This document shows positions 35,582-47,100 of a DNA stretch of 64,000 nt, piece by piece (the first letter of the stretch is position 1; the number at the start of each line of letters is the position of its first letter). The stretch lies in assembly GCA_027605045.1 (NCBI GenBank), contig JAQFWX010000024.1:248001-312000 (forward strand), in the 5' to 3' direction. The translations under genes were made by a program, and so were the position numbers. The notes below the pieces were generated by a model. The model was not told the DNA's origin, made no database searches, and saw nothing but the letters and a program-made list of their open reading frames with translations. This DNA is from Phallus indusiatus (Eukaryota > Basidiomycota > Agaricomycetes > Phallales > Phallaceae).

Positions 35582-37494
35582 TAAAATAATTCTAAATAGT
35601 TAGCATTTTTAAATATACAATATCTAAAGTTGAAAAAGGTGATTTAAGTGGTGAACATTACTGGCAAATAGGATTATCTTGCCAACAACGAAATGCGACA
35701 AATAAAAAAAGCAGAGGGGCCAAGAGACGAACCACATGGCCTAGTCACTTCACTTAGCCATTGAGCCACAGCGCAGACAGTTTCCTGAGCACAATCGTAT
35801 GGGTCGTTGGAAAAACTCATGGACAATTCATAAGTTCAATTGATTAAGAGAGCGCTGCTTGAAATTTCAACTATTTTCTTTTCTATTTATCGTAATTACG
35901 AAATAAATCTCCACATTATCATTAACCGCAACAAATTTCTCCCTCGAGAAGACGCAAGCCCGATGATCCAAAACGTGGACCATCAGTTCAAGTTTAGTTC
36001 AGACCGATTGCCAGCTTCGTGACCATTAGCACTTTTATTCCGCCCCATCCAATACAGTATAAAAGCACTAGCTGTATGCGGAAGTCGTGGTGAGACGAAG
36101 TCATTCCCGTCAGATGGAGAGATTAAATATACGAATACGACCCCTTGAAAGAGCGCGTTTGATTTTAATAAGTCAATATTATCATTAGACTGCAACATGG
36201 ATGTATTTGGTAAACGCGCTCCGGTACTTCAACCACAGACGGATCACGCCAGCGTAGCGTGTCTTTCTTTCTGGGTATAGCACTCTTATGAGATTACAAA
36301 CGCACAACAGAACTTAAAACATACCTGTCTCAATATAATTGAACCATAGTACCCACGAGTGATGCGGCTAGTCCGGATGTCATATTTTACGCTCACATCC
36401 CCGTTAGTTAACGATTTCTCAGCATACTTCTAGACCGTCATCTGATATCTCTACGACAGATAAATTGCGAGTCAAGCCACTCGCAAGCTGTCCGTTTGCA
36501 GTTTGAGACTTGAATTTCGACGCCTGCTGGATGGGAACACAACGAAGCGACGATATTGTCAAGCGAATTAAATCCAACTAGCTCATCGTGGTGCGACGGT
36601 CAATACAGACCAGTAACTAGTTCATTTCTTAGCCATACGGAAAAGCTGCAAGGTGTTTGAACAACGATGAAGAAAAAGGCCACGCTGAAGAATGTAAGAC
36701 TTCTCGACGCCTTGGATCCGATGTAACTGAGACAACATTATAGTCTAAACGTTTCTTAGATGGCTTTGCATCATCAACGAGTACGTGCGATACCTTCTAC
36801 CATTTTCTTTTCGAAGAACACCTCTTTTTGCCTCGTTTCGAAAACTCCGAGATAGCTGCTCCTTTTTTAGGCGAAAGCATGATATAGCGAGAGTCACTCC
36901 AGTATTTCCCGCCCTTCCACCTGAAATTTCAAGTTGTTTCCCGTTAACGCCATTCAGCATAGTAACAAGGAGTATCGACCGGAACGGCATTCTCTCTCGC
37001 TGCCAACAACAAGCGAAGTTCGAGATTCGTAGCATGAGCCAATCAAGCTGGGAAATTGAATATTGAGCGTTGAGCGTTGAGGTAGACGGGCTTGTCAATG
37101 ATGGTGGGTAATATCAAGAATTACATCGGTTGAAAAAAGGTGGAAGACAGACAAGAGTATGAATAAGTCTGCTGTGCGTGGTGATGCCAACTTGAAGGAC
37201 ACACGGATGCGGTATAAAGGACAACGAAACGGGCCCTGTCAGAAGATAAAGTTTGCGATAATTGACACGATGGGAATGCCAAAATACATTACATCGCAGT
37301 CCCATCCGCCCAGTGCGCGTTTTCGGTGTGTAGCAATTGGAATTGCGTCCGCAAGATTGACAGTTCGTTAAGCTCGTTATTGAGCGCTATCCTGTCAGAA
37401 TGGATAGAAGGGAATTCACAGACATGATAATGAGAATTGAATTGTGGATTTAGAGTGGATTGAGAGGATACCAGCAAGTTCAAATCGTGTCACT
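35582..37494. other. Intergenic, part of the segmental duplication
   Basis: No gene recognised. It contains the tRNA-like sequence at 35702-35780 and stretches homologous to 28690-28860 and 29750-29990. Open frames at 36745-37098 (both strands) overlap each other and show no motif. Confidence 0.45.
35702..35780 (-). ncRNA. tRNA-derived sequence (degenerate tRNA or SINE head)
   Basis: On the minus strand an A-box-like TGTGGCTCAATGGCTAAGTG is followed about 30 bases later by a B-box-like GTGGTTCGTCTC and then by a T7 run, the usual pol III terminator. The acceptor and T stems do not pair properly, so a functional tRNA is unlikely. Confidence 0.4.
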
Positions 37495-39120
37495 TTGTTT
37501 ACGTTCACATCGGGAGTAGCCGGGTCCATCCGATAATTTTTTACCCAGCGCTTGGTTCGTGGATGCAACAACAAACCCAAATAACGCGTAAAAACACTTG
37601 CTGGAGTTCAAACGAAAGCTTAACGAAAACATCCCCCTTGCCTTTGTTGACGTCACACCTGGGATGAAGGTAATCAGACTTCTCACGACTTTCCGAGGCA
37701 AATACGACCACAGCGATACCCCAAATGCTTACGGATGTTTAGGATCTTTCAATCACTATTCAATCATCTCGTTGGAAGAGCACATTTAGATGACAATGGT
37801 ACGCTACACTATCAATTGTCCGTGAAAAAGAAACTCGACTAACATTTTCAGTCACGGGAATCAGCCATGGTGACCCACATCAACGAGATTACACTAGAGG
37901 AGACTTACCCGCCAAAGCTGACGCGGGCGGGTAGCACATCGACGCTGCGATACTTTCATTCAACAAGTCAAAGAAGCATGTATGTTGTGCTGGAAGCTTT
38001 TACGACAGTACTTTACCGAATCATCTTCAGCGCAACAGTCAATCTCAGAGCCCTTAGGCTTAGAACCCGCAGCGGTAGTTGTTTTGGAGGAGCAGGAGGC
38101 CATTAATGTCAACAGCTGTCATCCCCTGCTCTCGACGTCTGCCGTGGTGCCCATTCTACAGGCGGAACCTGTCAAGCAAGCCCACGTTGTCGAACCTTCG
38201 CAAGCGTCCTCAGCAGGAGATGCAGCAACAGGGATTGGCGAAGGAGTAGTTCTGAGTGCAATCTGTGACGAGACGGGTCTTTGAACTTCTTTGACTGTAT
38301 CTGTCTCTACCACGCAACCTTTGAGTACTCCAGCGCTAAGCCAGCCTTCTCCGTCTACGCTTATATCCTGCGCTCTTTACTACCGTCGCTGCCGTGGTGT
38401 TGACAATTAAGTTTAAACCAGCTCCATAGAAAGACCTGAGTCACCTTATCCGCTCCAATTTCGAATCAGTGAGAAACTCGAGTTTGCTCACGATGCATGC
38501 AAAAGGTGCCAACGTCGGTCCTCCCGCTCTTGTTACATTCCTGTTACTCCTTCGCTCTTCAATCAAGAAACGGGTAACGTGGAGGAGATAAAGAGGGATG
38601 TGATATTCACCTGACATGGTACTTAACTGTTTTCAATTTGTTTTACATAACTAGCATGTTACAATTTCTTATTTCACCCTGTGTAGAGCGTAAATGTTGT
38701 TGAATGTGCCAAGTACTCGCTGGCTCCTAGAGAGAAATAATTCAATCTATTACGCGCTGCAAACGCGTATCGGTCATATACGTGAGCTTAATCAATGAAA
38801 TGACGGGCTAATGATCTGACAAATATGAAGCGGCTTATTTCTTCTTCTAGTCGGTCTCTTTATGCCATCCTCCACCGTGCCCTTCATTTGCGCCGTAGGT
38901 ATTAAGGACGCCAGACCAGCTCATACTATTACCCATCTTCATTTCTTCCATAAAGGTATCATTCGCATGTTATGACATATCTCGTTTAGCCTTTTTCTAC
39001 GCTAATTCAAGCCCGTTTCAGAGTCGAAGCCTGATTGGCTACCGAACGTCAAATGATCATCGAGGATGCAAAGGCAACTTGGCTGACACATCTGGTTTCG
39101 ACGTGTCCCGATTACAACTA
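37495..39120 (+). pseudogene. Remnant of ubiquitin-like gene copy C
   Basis: Only the edges remain recognisable. The promoter motif at 37510-37530 matches those of UBL-A and UBL-B, and 38970-39110 (gacatatctcgtttagcctt, cgaagcctgattgg, atgcaaaggcaacttgg) matches the tail of UBL-B at 31135-31250. The coding body between them has no continuous similarity I can see. Frames at 37867-38284 have no motif. Confidence 0.45.
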
Positions 39121-39524
39121 AGACCAATGCAGCACGACAATACGCTCGCTGAAGATCGTAATAAATTTGGGTGCCAGACTTTATATATATATATCATGAA
39201 CTGCTTAGGCGCTAATACTAGTTTTTTAGTGGATTCACGCCATGTACGTTCAAGCGTTATCGGAATTTTATAAATAAAATGAGATATCTGAAGTTCGAAT
39301 CGTTGTGGCAGTTCGTGAGATTCAGTGTCAGTGTGAAAATCGGAGTTGAAAAGAGAAGAGAAGAGCTGTGTCATGGTAAAGATTTCGGCCACGATATTGG
39401 TGATGTGGGTTGGGAAGGTAAAAATAAGAAATGTGAATTTCAAATAAAAAGTGAAACGAAAGGGAGATAAAAGGTGAAAATAGAAATTATAGCCTTTTAG
39501 TACCTCAGAATCACTTAACCATGA

Positions 39525-40390
39525 GGTAGGCGAAGGCCGACGGTGCGGCAGGGACCAAAGCTTGAGGTCGCTAAAACCCTAAACCCTTGCGTCGATGATG
39601 GGGACAATAGGTGCGTAGCTGTTGTTTTTCGAGACAATTTCAGTGATGATGTTTTCATTTCACTATACAGTGCACAGAGATTGTGGACCTGGTTTACTTA
39701 GATTTGGACAGTTTGTGGGGGTTGGAGTCTTGTTTCGTGCGGTTCCGAGTCGTGCAGGATCCAGGAATCATCGTCGTTGAAAAGGCAGCCAATGTAAGGC
39801 TAGAATTTGGGATTAAAGTGACGCTGAATCAGTTTTCGGGATTAAAAATTTGATAAGATTCATGAACAGAGATATTATTCGAGTTGCATTACAACGCGCG
39901 AGTGTTAATATAGGCGGTCAATATCATACGAAGATATGGGAGATATTAAGAAGGCCGGTAAGGCGGTGAAAAGTATCAGCCTTTAACCATGATAGTATCA
40001 ATATATTCAAATAAAAATTTACGTCGTTTAGTTTTATAGTTTTGTACGGAGCCGTACAGACATACTTTGTGTCTCAACATCAATATCAACCTCTCCAGCC
40101 TCTCGTCTAACAACCTCAGGTCTTCGTCCATGAGTGCATGAGTATCCGAATAGTTTCTCATCAAACTCCCGCAAAATTTTCGTAATCTCTCTCCGTTTCG
40201 ACCTCAACCAAACTTCGACACGTTCAATGTTTTAAAACCCGACGTATACTGGTGATCATGAATGATTGATGAACGTTGAACATCGTTCTACTTATATATT
40301 ATTGTAGTAAGTTTGATCTTGACATAAACCATCTCTTCCTTTATTAATAATGAGTAACTAGGGTGATAGCGACGATGACAATCACTAGCT
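39525..40390. other. Intergenic, no supported gene
   Basis: A short charged minus-strand frame at 39976-40210 (for example DEDLRLLDERLERLILMLRH) has coiled-coil character but no family I recognise and needs a frame change to extend. Nothing else is seen. Confidence 0.35.
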
Positions 40391-40394
40391 ATGA

Positions 40395-41840
40395 GCTATG
40401 CAACCATTCCTTTACCATCTTCCACCTCCATCATCTCCCAAATATTCCAAAGGGTGAGTTTTAATTATCACGCCTGCCAAGCTCGTTCTTTCGTTTGCAC
40501 TACCATATATCTTGTGGGAAGCTTTGTTGCGCTATCTCACCCAACATTTCATTCTTCATCTTCGCGAGGGCGCTAGCTGGATTGGGTGCGAGTGGTATGT
40601 GGGTTGCGACTTCAGCACTTGTTCCAAGGGTACGCACCATGTTATAATATTTTTCGGCCCAAAGACTTACTCGAGGTTCTTGCGATTTATCAACTATGCG
40701 ATATGCGCCATAGATGTACGTTCACGGAATACTGTCTATGACAATGGCAGTGTTCTCGGTGACAGGTACTGTCATCGCAGGAACATTTTCCGGTTTATTC
40801 AGTCCCTTTTTTGAAGGTAACGTTTCCTTGGCTTCTAGCTGCAACAAGTGGCGATGGTGCTACTATAAATTCTTCTATTTCCATTATACAGCCAGACGGG
40901 GCCAAGCTCAAAACCCAAACCCATCTCTCCCTCCTATTCCCTCGTTCTGACGAACAGACATTAATCTTCCTGTAAGCATTTCCCCCAAATAATACCTTTT
41001 CTTTCTCATGAAGTTTTCCCTCTCAGATAGGGGCAACTGCACTGTTGATAGCATTCTTTAAACTGCCCAATTTGCCTCCTCTAGTCCGCCATGAATAAAG
41101 TGCTTTGTGTCAGGGTATGCTACCGCCGTCTCTCATTTTCGTATTTATTATCATCGGCATCATTTCGTTTCTATTTTATTTATCATTTCCATATTTTACT
41201 TTCATTCTCCGTTTCCTTGTTCTGTCTCTATTTCACTTTCTCTACTCGCGCGCGTTGCGCGCTTGTACCCGGCATGATGCCCGTGACATCACGTCGCTTA
41301 GGTTCAGCTTGGGCGCCTGGCACTTAGCTGTGTCAGGGTCGCACGCTGCGTCGTTGTTTTATGTATATAGTAGCTGTACCTAGAGTGAGGGTCCCTAAGC
41401 TTGTTCTCTTAGGATCCCCTCCCTCTAGGTGAGTAGTATAGTCATTGCCCAATATAGTACTTAGGATCCCCTCCCTCTAGTCTGAGCTGAGTAGCCCTAA
41501 CACTTTGAGCTTATGGATGCGACTAGACTGGCTTGGAACATTCCTTCTTCTTGGAGGGATTCTTCTCCTTCTAACTGGCCTTCAGTAAGGCGGTAACACC
41601 AAGGAATGGAGTGATCCAGCAGTGATCATAACACTTACTTTCGTAAGTTTGCAGCTAAGACCACCCACCTCACATTCTCAATCTCTACACAGGGACCGGT
41701 TATATTATTTTTATTTATCGTTTGGGAAACTCGTTTGGGTCCCAAAGCTATCATACCCTTCGAAATGTTCAAAAACGAAATATCGTGGGATGTCTTTTGG
41801 TCTCGGGTCTCATATCTTGGGCTCGTGTCATCGGTTCTGG
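40395..41840 (+). pseudogene. MFS (DHA14-type) multidrug transporter relic
   Basis: Pieces of a 14-helix major facilitator appear in order on the plus strand: AISPNISFFIFARALAGLGA then SGMWVATSAL (40520-40620; the 'R..aG.G..G' motif), FSVTGTVIAGTFSG (40750-40800), WRWCYY (40850; the WRW-C-F-Y-I-N hallmark, frameshifted), then IGATALLIAFFKLPNLPP (41030-41085). The next expected piece, LDWLGTFLLLGGILLLLTGL and GGNTKEWSDPAVIITLTF, resumes at 41508-41645, immediately after the solo LTR 41108-41502. After a putative intron WETRLGPKAIIPFEMFKN follows at 41720-41780. Stop codons occur (for example taa at 41096 and 41580), so the gene is dead beyond the insertion. The original substrate is unknown. 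Remnants may continue to 43640. Confidence 0.72.
41108..41502 (+). mobile_element. Solo LTR, family A (395 bp), TSD CTTTG
   Basis: Begins TGTCAGGGTATG and ends GCCCTAACA, with TG...CA termini. It is flanked by perfect 5-bp repeats CTTTG (41103-41107 and 41503-41507). It contains a TATA-like ttatgtatatag and the hairpin/duplicated motif described under findings. It sits in an exon of the MFS relic. Confidence 0.93.
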
Positions 41841-42585
41841 TGTCAGGGTACGCTACCGCCGTCTCTCATTTTCTTATTTATTATCGTCGGCATCACTTCT
41901 TTTCTATTTTATTTATCATTTCCATATTTTACCTTCACTCTCCGTTTCCTTGTTCTGTCTCTATTTCACTTTCTCTACTCGCGCGCGTTGCGTGCTCGTA
42001 CCCAGCGTAAGGGTCTCAACGGGTAATGGGTATTGTGGGTAATACCCTCGGATACCCATACCCCCACCCGTGGATATTGCTACCCGTGGGTACAGGTACC
42101 CGGCGCTTATTTACCCGTATGGGTATGACTCTGAAAATGTGCAATTTTAAGGGTACCCGTTTGTATATACACAATAATTATATAGTAAACTAAGCCAAAC
42201 CCGCGGGTAATACCCGTACCCGCACAGGTACCCGCATAAGGGTACCCGGCGCTTAAAATATCCGTTCGGGTATGGTATGAGATCTGTGACTGTCAATACC
42301 CGCGGATAGGGTACCCATATCCGAGTGCCATACCTGTTGAGATCCTTAACCCAGCGTGATGCCCATGACATCACGTCGCTTGGGTTCGGCTTGGGCGCCT
42401 GGCACTTAGCTGTGCCAGGGCCGCACACCGCGTCGTTGTTTTATGTATATAGTAGCTGTACCTAGAGTGAGGGTCCCTAAGCTTGTTCTCTTAGGATCCC
42501 CTCCCTCTAGGTGAGTAGTTAGTATTCTCCTTAATATATTAACTTAGGATCCCCTCCCTCTAACCTGAGCTGAGTAGCCCTAACA
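41841..42585 (+). mobile_element. Solo LTR, family A, carrying a nested MITE
   Basis: TGTCAGGGTACG... ending CCCTAACA, about 90% like the LTR at 41108 by eye. It is interrupted at 42008-42348 by a hAT-like MITE; without it the LTR is 396 bases plus one TSD copy. The right flank is GTTCT and the same word ends two bases before the left edge, so the TSD is imperfect. Confidence 0.9.
42008..42348. mobile_element. hAT-like MITE (341 bp), TSD ACCCAGCG
   Basis: Terminal inverted repeats TAAGGGTCTCAACGGGTA and the complement of TACCTGTTGAGATCCTTA match at 16 of 18 positions. Perfect 8-bp repeats ACCCAGCG flank it (42000-42007, 42349-42356), as for hAT transposons. The interior is a series of GGGTA / TACCC words in both directions. 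It has no coding capacity and belongs with the element at 56989-57552. Confidence 0.9.
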
Positions 42586-42651
42586 GTTCTGTAAGCACGA
42601 GTACAACTCTGTTTTACTGTATAAATCAACATTCTCTCCAGTATTACATAC

Positions 42652-43260
42652 TGTCACGACCCTCGTGCCACCCGATCCCAATCCGGACCTCTCCGAGGTC
42701 CGGCGCCCAAACCCCGTCCATATTTAGTATATCCGCCATGTCCGAGCGTCAGTACTTGCTCAACAGTGCGTAGTCCGTTATTCTGTCCACGTCCGGTAGG
42801 TCCGAGGTCCGGACTTCGTCCGGACTAGGACATTTCCTTATGGGGACATTCTGTCCGGAGCATTAGAAAGCAAGTGCCAGATATGTTTCTGGTGCTGTGT
42901 AACTAGTCTCCTTTTAGTTATATCTCCTTTAGTTCTAGTAGTCTAGCTTTTTGTATTTAAAGCCCCCAGACTTCGTCTGGGGCTCCCCAGTCTGAATATT
43001 AAGTTCATTTCGAGTCTATCCTCAGCCAGTCTCTTTATAATCAATTCTATTCTTATCTATTTCACTTAAAGTCCGCTCCCAGTACTTGTCCGGACCTGCC
43101 CGGACTACGTCCGGGCTGTCTCGGACTTCTAGTCTGAAATTAAGGGATATTCAGGGTCGTCTGAGTCGGCGCAGCACATAAGCTGAAGCCAAGTCCCTTC
43201 TGTTCCGTAGTCCGGACTCCCCGGACTTCCGCCCAGACGCCCGGAACACGGCGCGTGACA
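42652..43260 (+). mobile_element. Solo LTR, family B (609 bp)
   Basis: Begins TGTCACGACCC and ends GGCGCGTGACA. It contains many copies of the word TCCGGAC and its complement. It shares with the LTR at 59874-60556 the termini and the block ataagctgaagccaagtccc (43182-43201). The flanks CATAC and CATTA are not a clean TSD, so age or a nearby deletion may have altered it. Confidence 0.8.
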
Positions 43261-43640
43261 CATTATTAGTATAGAGTTTCATATAACCGCATATGGATCA
43301 CTCATCACTTAACCACACATCCGCAGCCTGTCGTTTATCAGTTACGAGATGTTGACCCCCATCTTAAAACAACATTAGGCATTTTGCCTTCCATTCTGTA
43401 AGTTTCCTGAAATTACCCCGTGATTCAGAAATTTACCTATGCCTTTCGTTTAAATAGTTCAGTTGTTGGTAAGATTAAACTATTATGGTATATGTTGTCG
43501 AATTGTTCACAATTTCATTTTTAAGCTGGTCTTGGGGAAGTCATTAAGCAGTACGCCTGCAACCATTTGCGCAGTATATCCAGCGAATGTGTTGCTTGAC
43601 AATATTGACTGTACCCTCTTGCAACCTTCCACCCTCCGCT
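43261..43640. other. Short host stretch between LTRs
   Basis: About 380 bases, presumably part of the same host locus as the MFS relic. I could not assign any frame confidently. Confidence 0.3.
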
Positions 43641-43836
43641 TGTCAGGGTACGCTACCACGTCCCCTCATTTTTCCTTATTTTTTATCATCGGTATATATC
43701 TATTTCTATCTTATTTATATTTCCCGTGCATTACCTCTACCATCCGTTCATTCTCTCCGTCCATATTTCACCTTCTCTACTCGCGCGTGTTGCGCGCTCG
43801 TACACGGCGTGATGCCCGTGACATCACGTCGCTTAG

Positions 43837-44112
43837 TGTGAAGTCTGCAAGAATGTAGACTACACGAGCTTCGAGAAGATTTGGATAGTCACACAATAGA
43901 GTGTTTAAATGCCTCGTCAATTCGAAACTGGGGGAAACTACATACAAAACAGGGGGTTTATATATGTTTTTAAGAGACCATGATTAAGTAAGAAAGAAAA
44001 TAGGGACGAGGAAAATAAGGAAAACTTAAGTAAGGGGGATTGAGTAACGAAGATTATGAAAGAAAATAGTTCTCGGGCCGGGGCACTTGTAAGAAGGTAC
44101 GTATCCCTTACA
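43837..44112 (-). repeat. 3' LTR of gypsy element 1
   Basis: 276 bases, TGTGAAGTC... to ...CCCTTACA on the plus strand. Apparently identical to 50991-51266. Confidence 0.96.
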
Positions 44113-44141
44113 CCCGCCCTCCAGCGCAGGTATACCGGCGC

Positions 44142-47100
44142 TCAGTTCAACTCGGCAGTTTCCGCGTGCTCGTTCTCCAGATTTTCGATGGATTCCAGCC
44201 CGGCGCCAGCATCGTCGACATTGCCAAAGCCAATCAACTCCCCGTTCGACATAGTCGACATTTCCATCTCGATGTCCATATCGGGCAATTCGTCGCCGGT
44301 CCCCGCGGGAAGGAAATCATCCTCCAGGGCATTAGTTGCAGGGTCAGACTCGTCATCTCTCGCATTAGGTATCAGACCGGCGATATTCGCATTGGTATGG
44401 GCCGGTGCGAGAAGTTGAGCAAGAAAATGATTAGGATCAGCGTTATTGATCGAGAGAGATGTTGTGATAGGAGCGGGAGAAGCGAGGTTGGGGTGATTAT
44501 GAGGAGCAGGAGATGTAGGGATGGGGGTAGCAGGCGCAGTCAGTTGGATATTATTTTTGGTTGATTTACCGGATGCAGCATCAAGGATCGTCTGCTCTGA
44601 CTGCGTGGGATGAGAATTCACTTGTTTGCGAAAGTTTCTCTGTCTCCCCAAGGGCGGCAGACCCTTCGCGACGCGAAAGGCTTGGGCAGCCTGCCATTTG
44701 GCCTTTCGCTCCTCGTTGCGCTTCCTATAGTGAGCGACGCGTTGTTTTGCTTCGTTCAGCTCAGCGTCCCGCCCTTTCTGATACATCTCCATAGATTTCT
44801 CAAGCATGGGACCGAGGAACGCCCCCGAGAATTTACCCGCAAAGCTGAGGAACGTGTCCATATCCGACTCTTTCAACGACATCGAGCACGATCTAAGAGG
44901 AAGGTCAGTAGAGGGAACGGAGGGGGTATTTTTTGCAAGGTAAATCGCGCGTCCTTTGCTCTTTATATATTCTTTTCTGATATTATAATTCCGGACATGT
45001 GCAGAATATCTTGGATCCGCGCCTCCCATTAATTTCCCAAGGCCGACCATTAAGGCCGGATGCGTATTTAGATCCGGACGTCTGTTTTTTGGGTTTTTTA
45101 TTCCCATTGCTTCGCAGTAAGCTGAGTATGCTTCTAAATGTTTTACTTCATGAAATGGTAACCATGTAATGTCGCCAGAGCTCCACAAAACCTCGAAGAG
45201 GGCTTCATTCTCTTTACCAGAATGTGACAAAATTTTGTCTACAGACCATTCTTCTGTCTTTCCTCCCAAAGCGGGAATTTGTTTCCATTGTCGGCCTGGG
45301 AACCGACGATCGTCATTCGGTATGTGTATTTTTAACAATGAAGCGTGAAAAACAGGATGAATGCCACGCTTTTTTAGATCGTCTGAGAGTTCCAGCTTGT
45401 ATGCGGCACCGGGCTCAACTACTTTGGTTATTGGAAATGGCCCGATAAATTTCGGTATTAATTTCTTTGCTTTATTTTTTGGCAGCTTTAAATTTTTCGT
45501 AGACAGATAAACTAAGTCTCCTGTTTCAAGGGGTGCTTTCCGGCGATGCTTATTCGCTTGCGTGGTCTGTTTCACACGCGCCTCGATAATTTGATCATGT
45601 GCATGCATGATCGCGTTCTTCATTTTTTCCGCGAATTCAAACACACCAGGGTATTCTGATCCGCCGTTCCAAATTAGTGGACGTGGCATGCGGCCATAGT
45701 TTAAGAAAAAAGGTGAGAAACCTGTCGTCTCTGAAGTAGCGCAATTCATAGCATATTCTATAGCTGGTAACTTTGTTGCCCAATTCTTTTGATCTACTGC
45801 AACACATTGACGCAGCATTTGTGTCATAGTCCGATTCGCACGTTCGGTTGCACCATCCGTCTGAGGATGATAGGCCGAAGACAAACGAAGTTCTGTCCCA
45901 AGTAGTTTATGGAGTTCGCGCCAAAATGTACTCGTAAAAAGTGAGTCTCTATCACTTATTATCTTTTCCGGTAACCCATGTTGCTTATAGATAATATCAA
46001 ACACTACTTCAGCCATATGCTTAGCCGTGTAAGTAATTTTTGTCGGAACTAAGTGTACCATTGATGTTAAATGGTCTATTATTACACAGATTTGGTCAAA
46101 CTCTCCATGCCGGTTGCGCGATGCAGGAAGCGGGCCAACAAAATCAATGCCTATACTCTCCCATGGTCGCTTTGGGACTTCTATGGTACGTAGTAGTCCC
46201 ATAGGCTGTTGTGTAGATGATTTACTAATTGCGCATACATGGCAGGATTCGCAATATTTTTTAATATCCTCAATCATTTTCGGCCACCAGACATTTTCGC
46301 GAAGATATGTCAGAGTCTTTCGTGCCCCTAAATGAGCCAGAATTGAGTGCGCGTGAGTTATAATTATTTCGCGCACACTTCGACCATTGTGCTTAATGTT
46401 TGGTATAGCCAGTTCTTTTCGTTTTCCAGCCGTTAGGAAGACTAATCCGTTCTCTACAGTAAAGTCTTTATGATGACTCGGTTTTTGTATGATGTGTTTG
46501 AAAAAGTCATCCTCCGTGTAACGGCCTTTAAGGATTTCTGGGATGTCAAACCCGGGTTCACTTTCCATGATAATATCAGTAAGTAATGGTGCGGTTATTT
46601 CAACGTCATCATTAACCCTGTTAACAGTATGTTCGCTGTCAATTTCGTCATAGTTCGAGACAGCAATTTCCTGTTCGTCCTCATCACTTTCATCCTTCAA
46701 TTCTACGAGTTCTGGTGGTTCATCTCGTTTTCTCCGTCGTCTTGGAGGCGGAGGACTCACACGTTGGCTTGCGCGAGCAGCTTTTTTGTTTGCCAAATGT
46801 GTTGAACGACGTGGCACAGGTAAAGTCTCTATGCTTGTTCTTCCTGTGTACACCGGTGCTGATAGCATTTCAAATTTAGAAAGTAAAGCCTTTATCGTTG
46901 GCTCAAATTCCTCAAAGTGTTCAGGTTTGTCATCGTCAGGCACATATTCGCTTGCAGCTCTAACGGTGCCCACAGGCTCATTGCTGTATATGCGCGATAA
47001 AGCATCAGCAAGGACATTCGTTTCACCGGGGATATAATGAATGGTAAAGTCAAATTCATTTAATGTGTCTATCCACCGGTGTTGACGAGGGGATAGATGT

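Noticed and set aside
39976..40210. Charged coiled-coil-like minus-strand frame
   Set aside because: Too short, needs a frame change to extend, and no family is recognised.
41108..42600. Phe/Ser/Leu-rich open frames (for example 41622-42026 right half) that look membrane-like
   Set aside because: Those parts lie in family-A LTRs, repeat in every LTR copy in shifted frames and are not conserved as protein.
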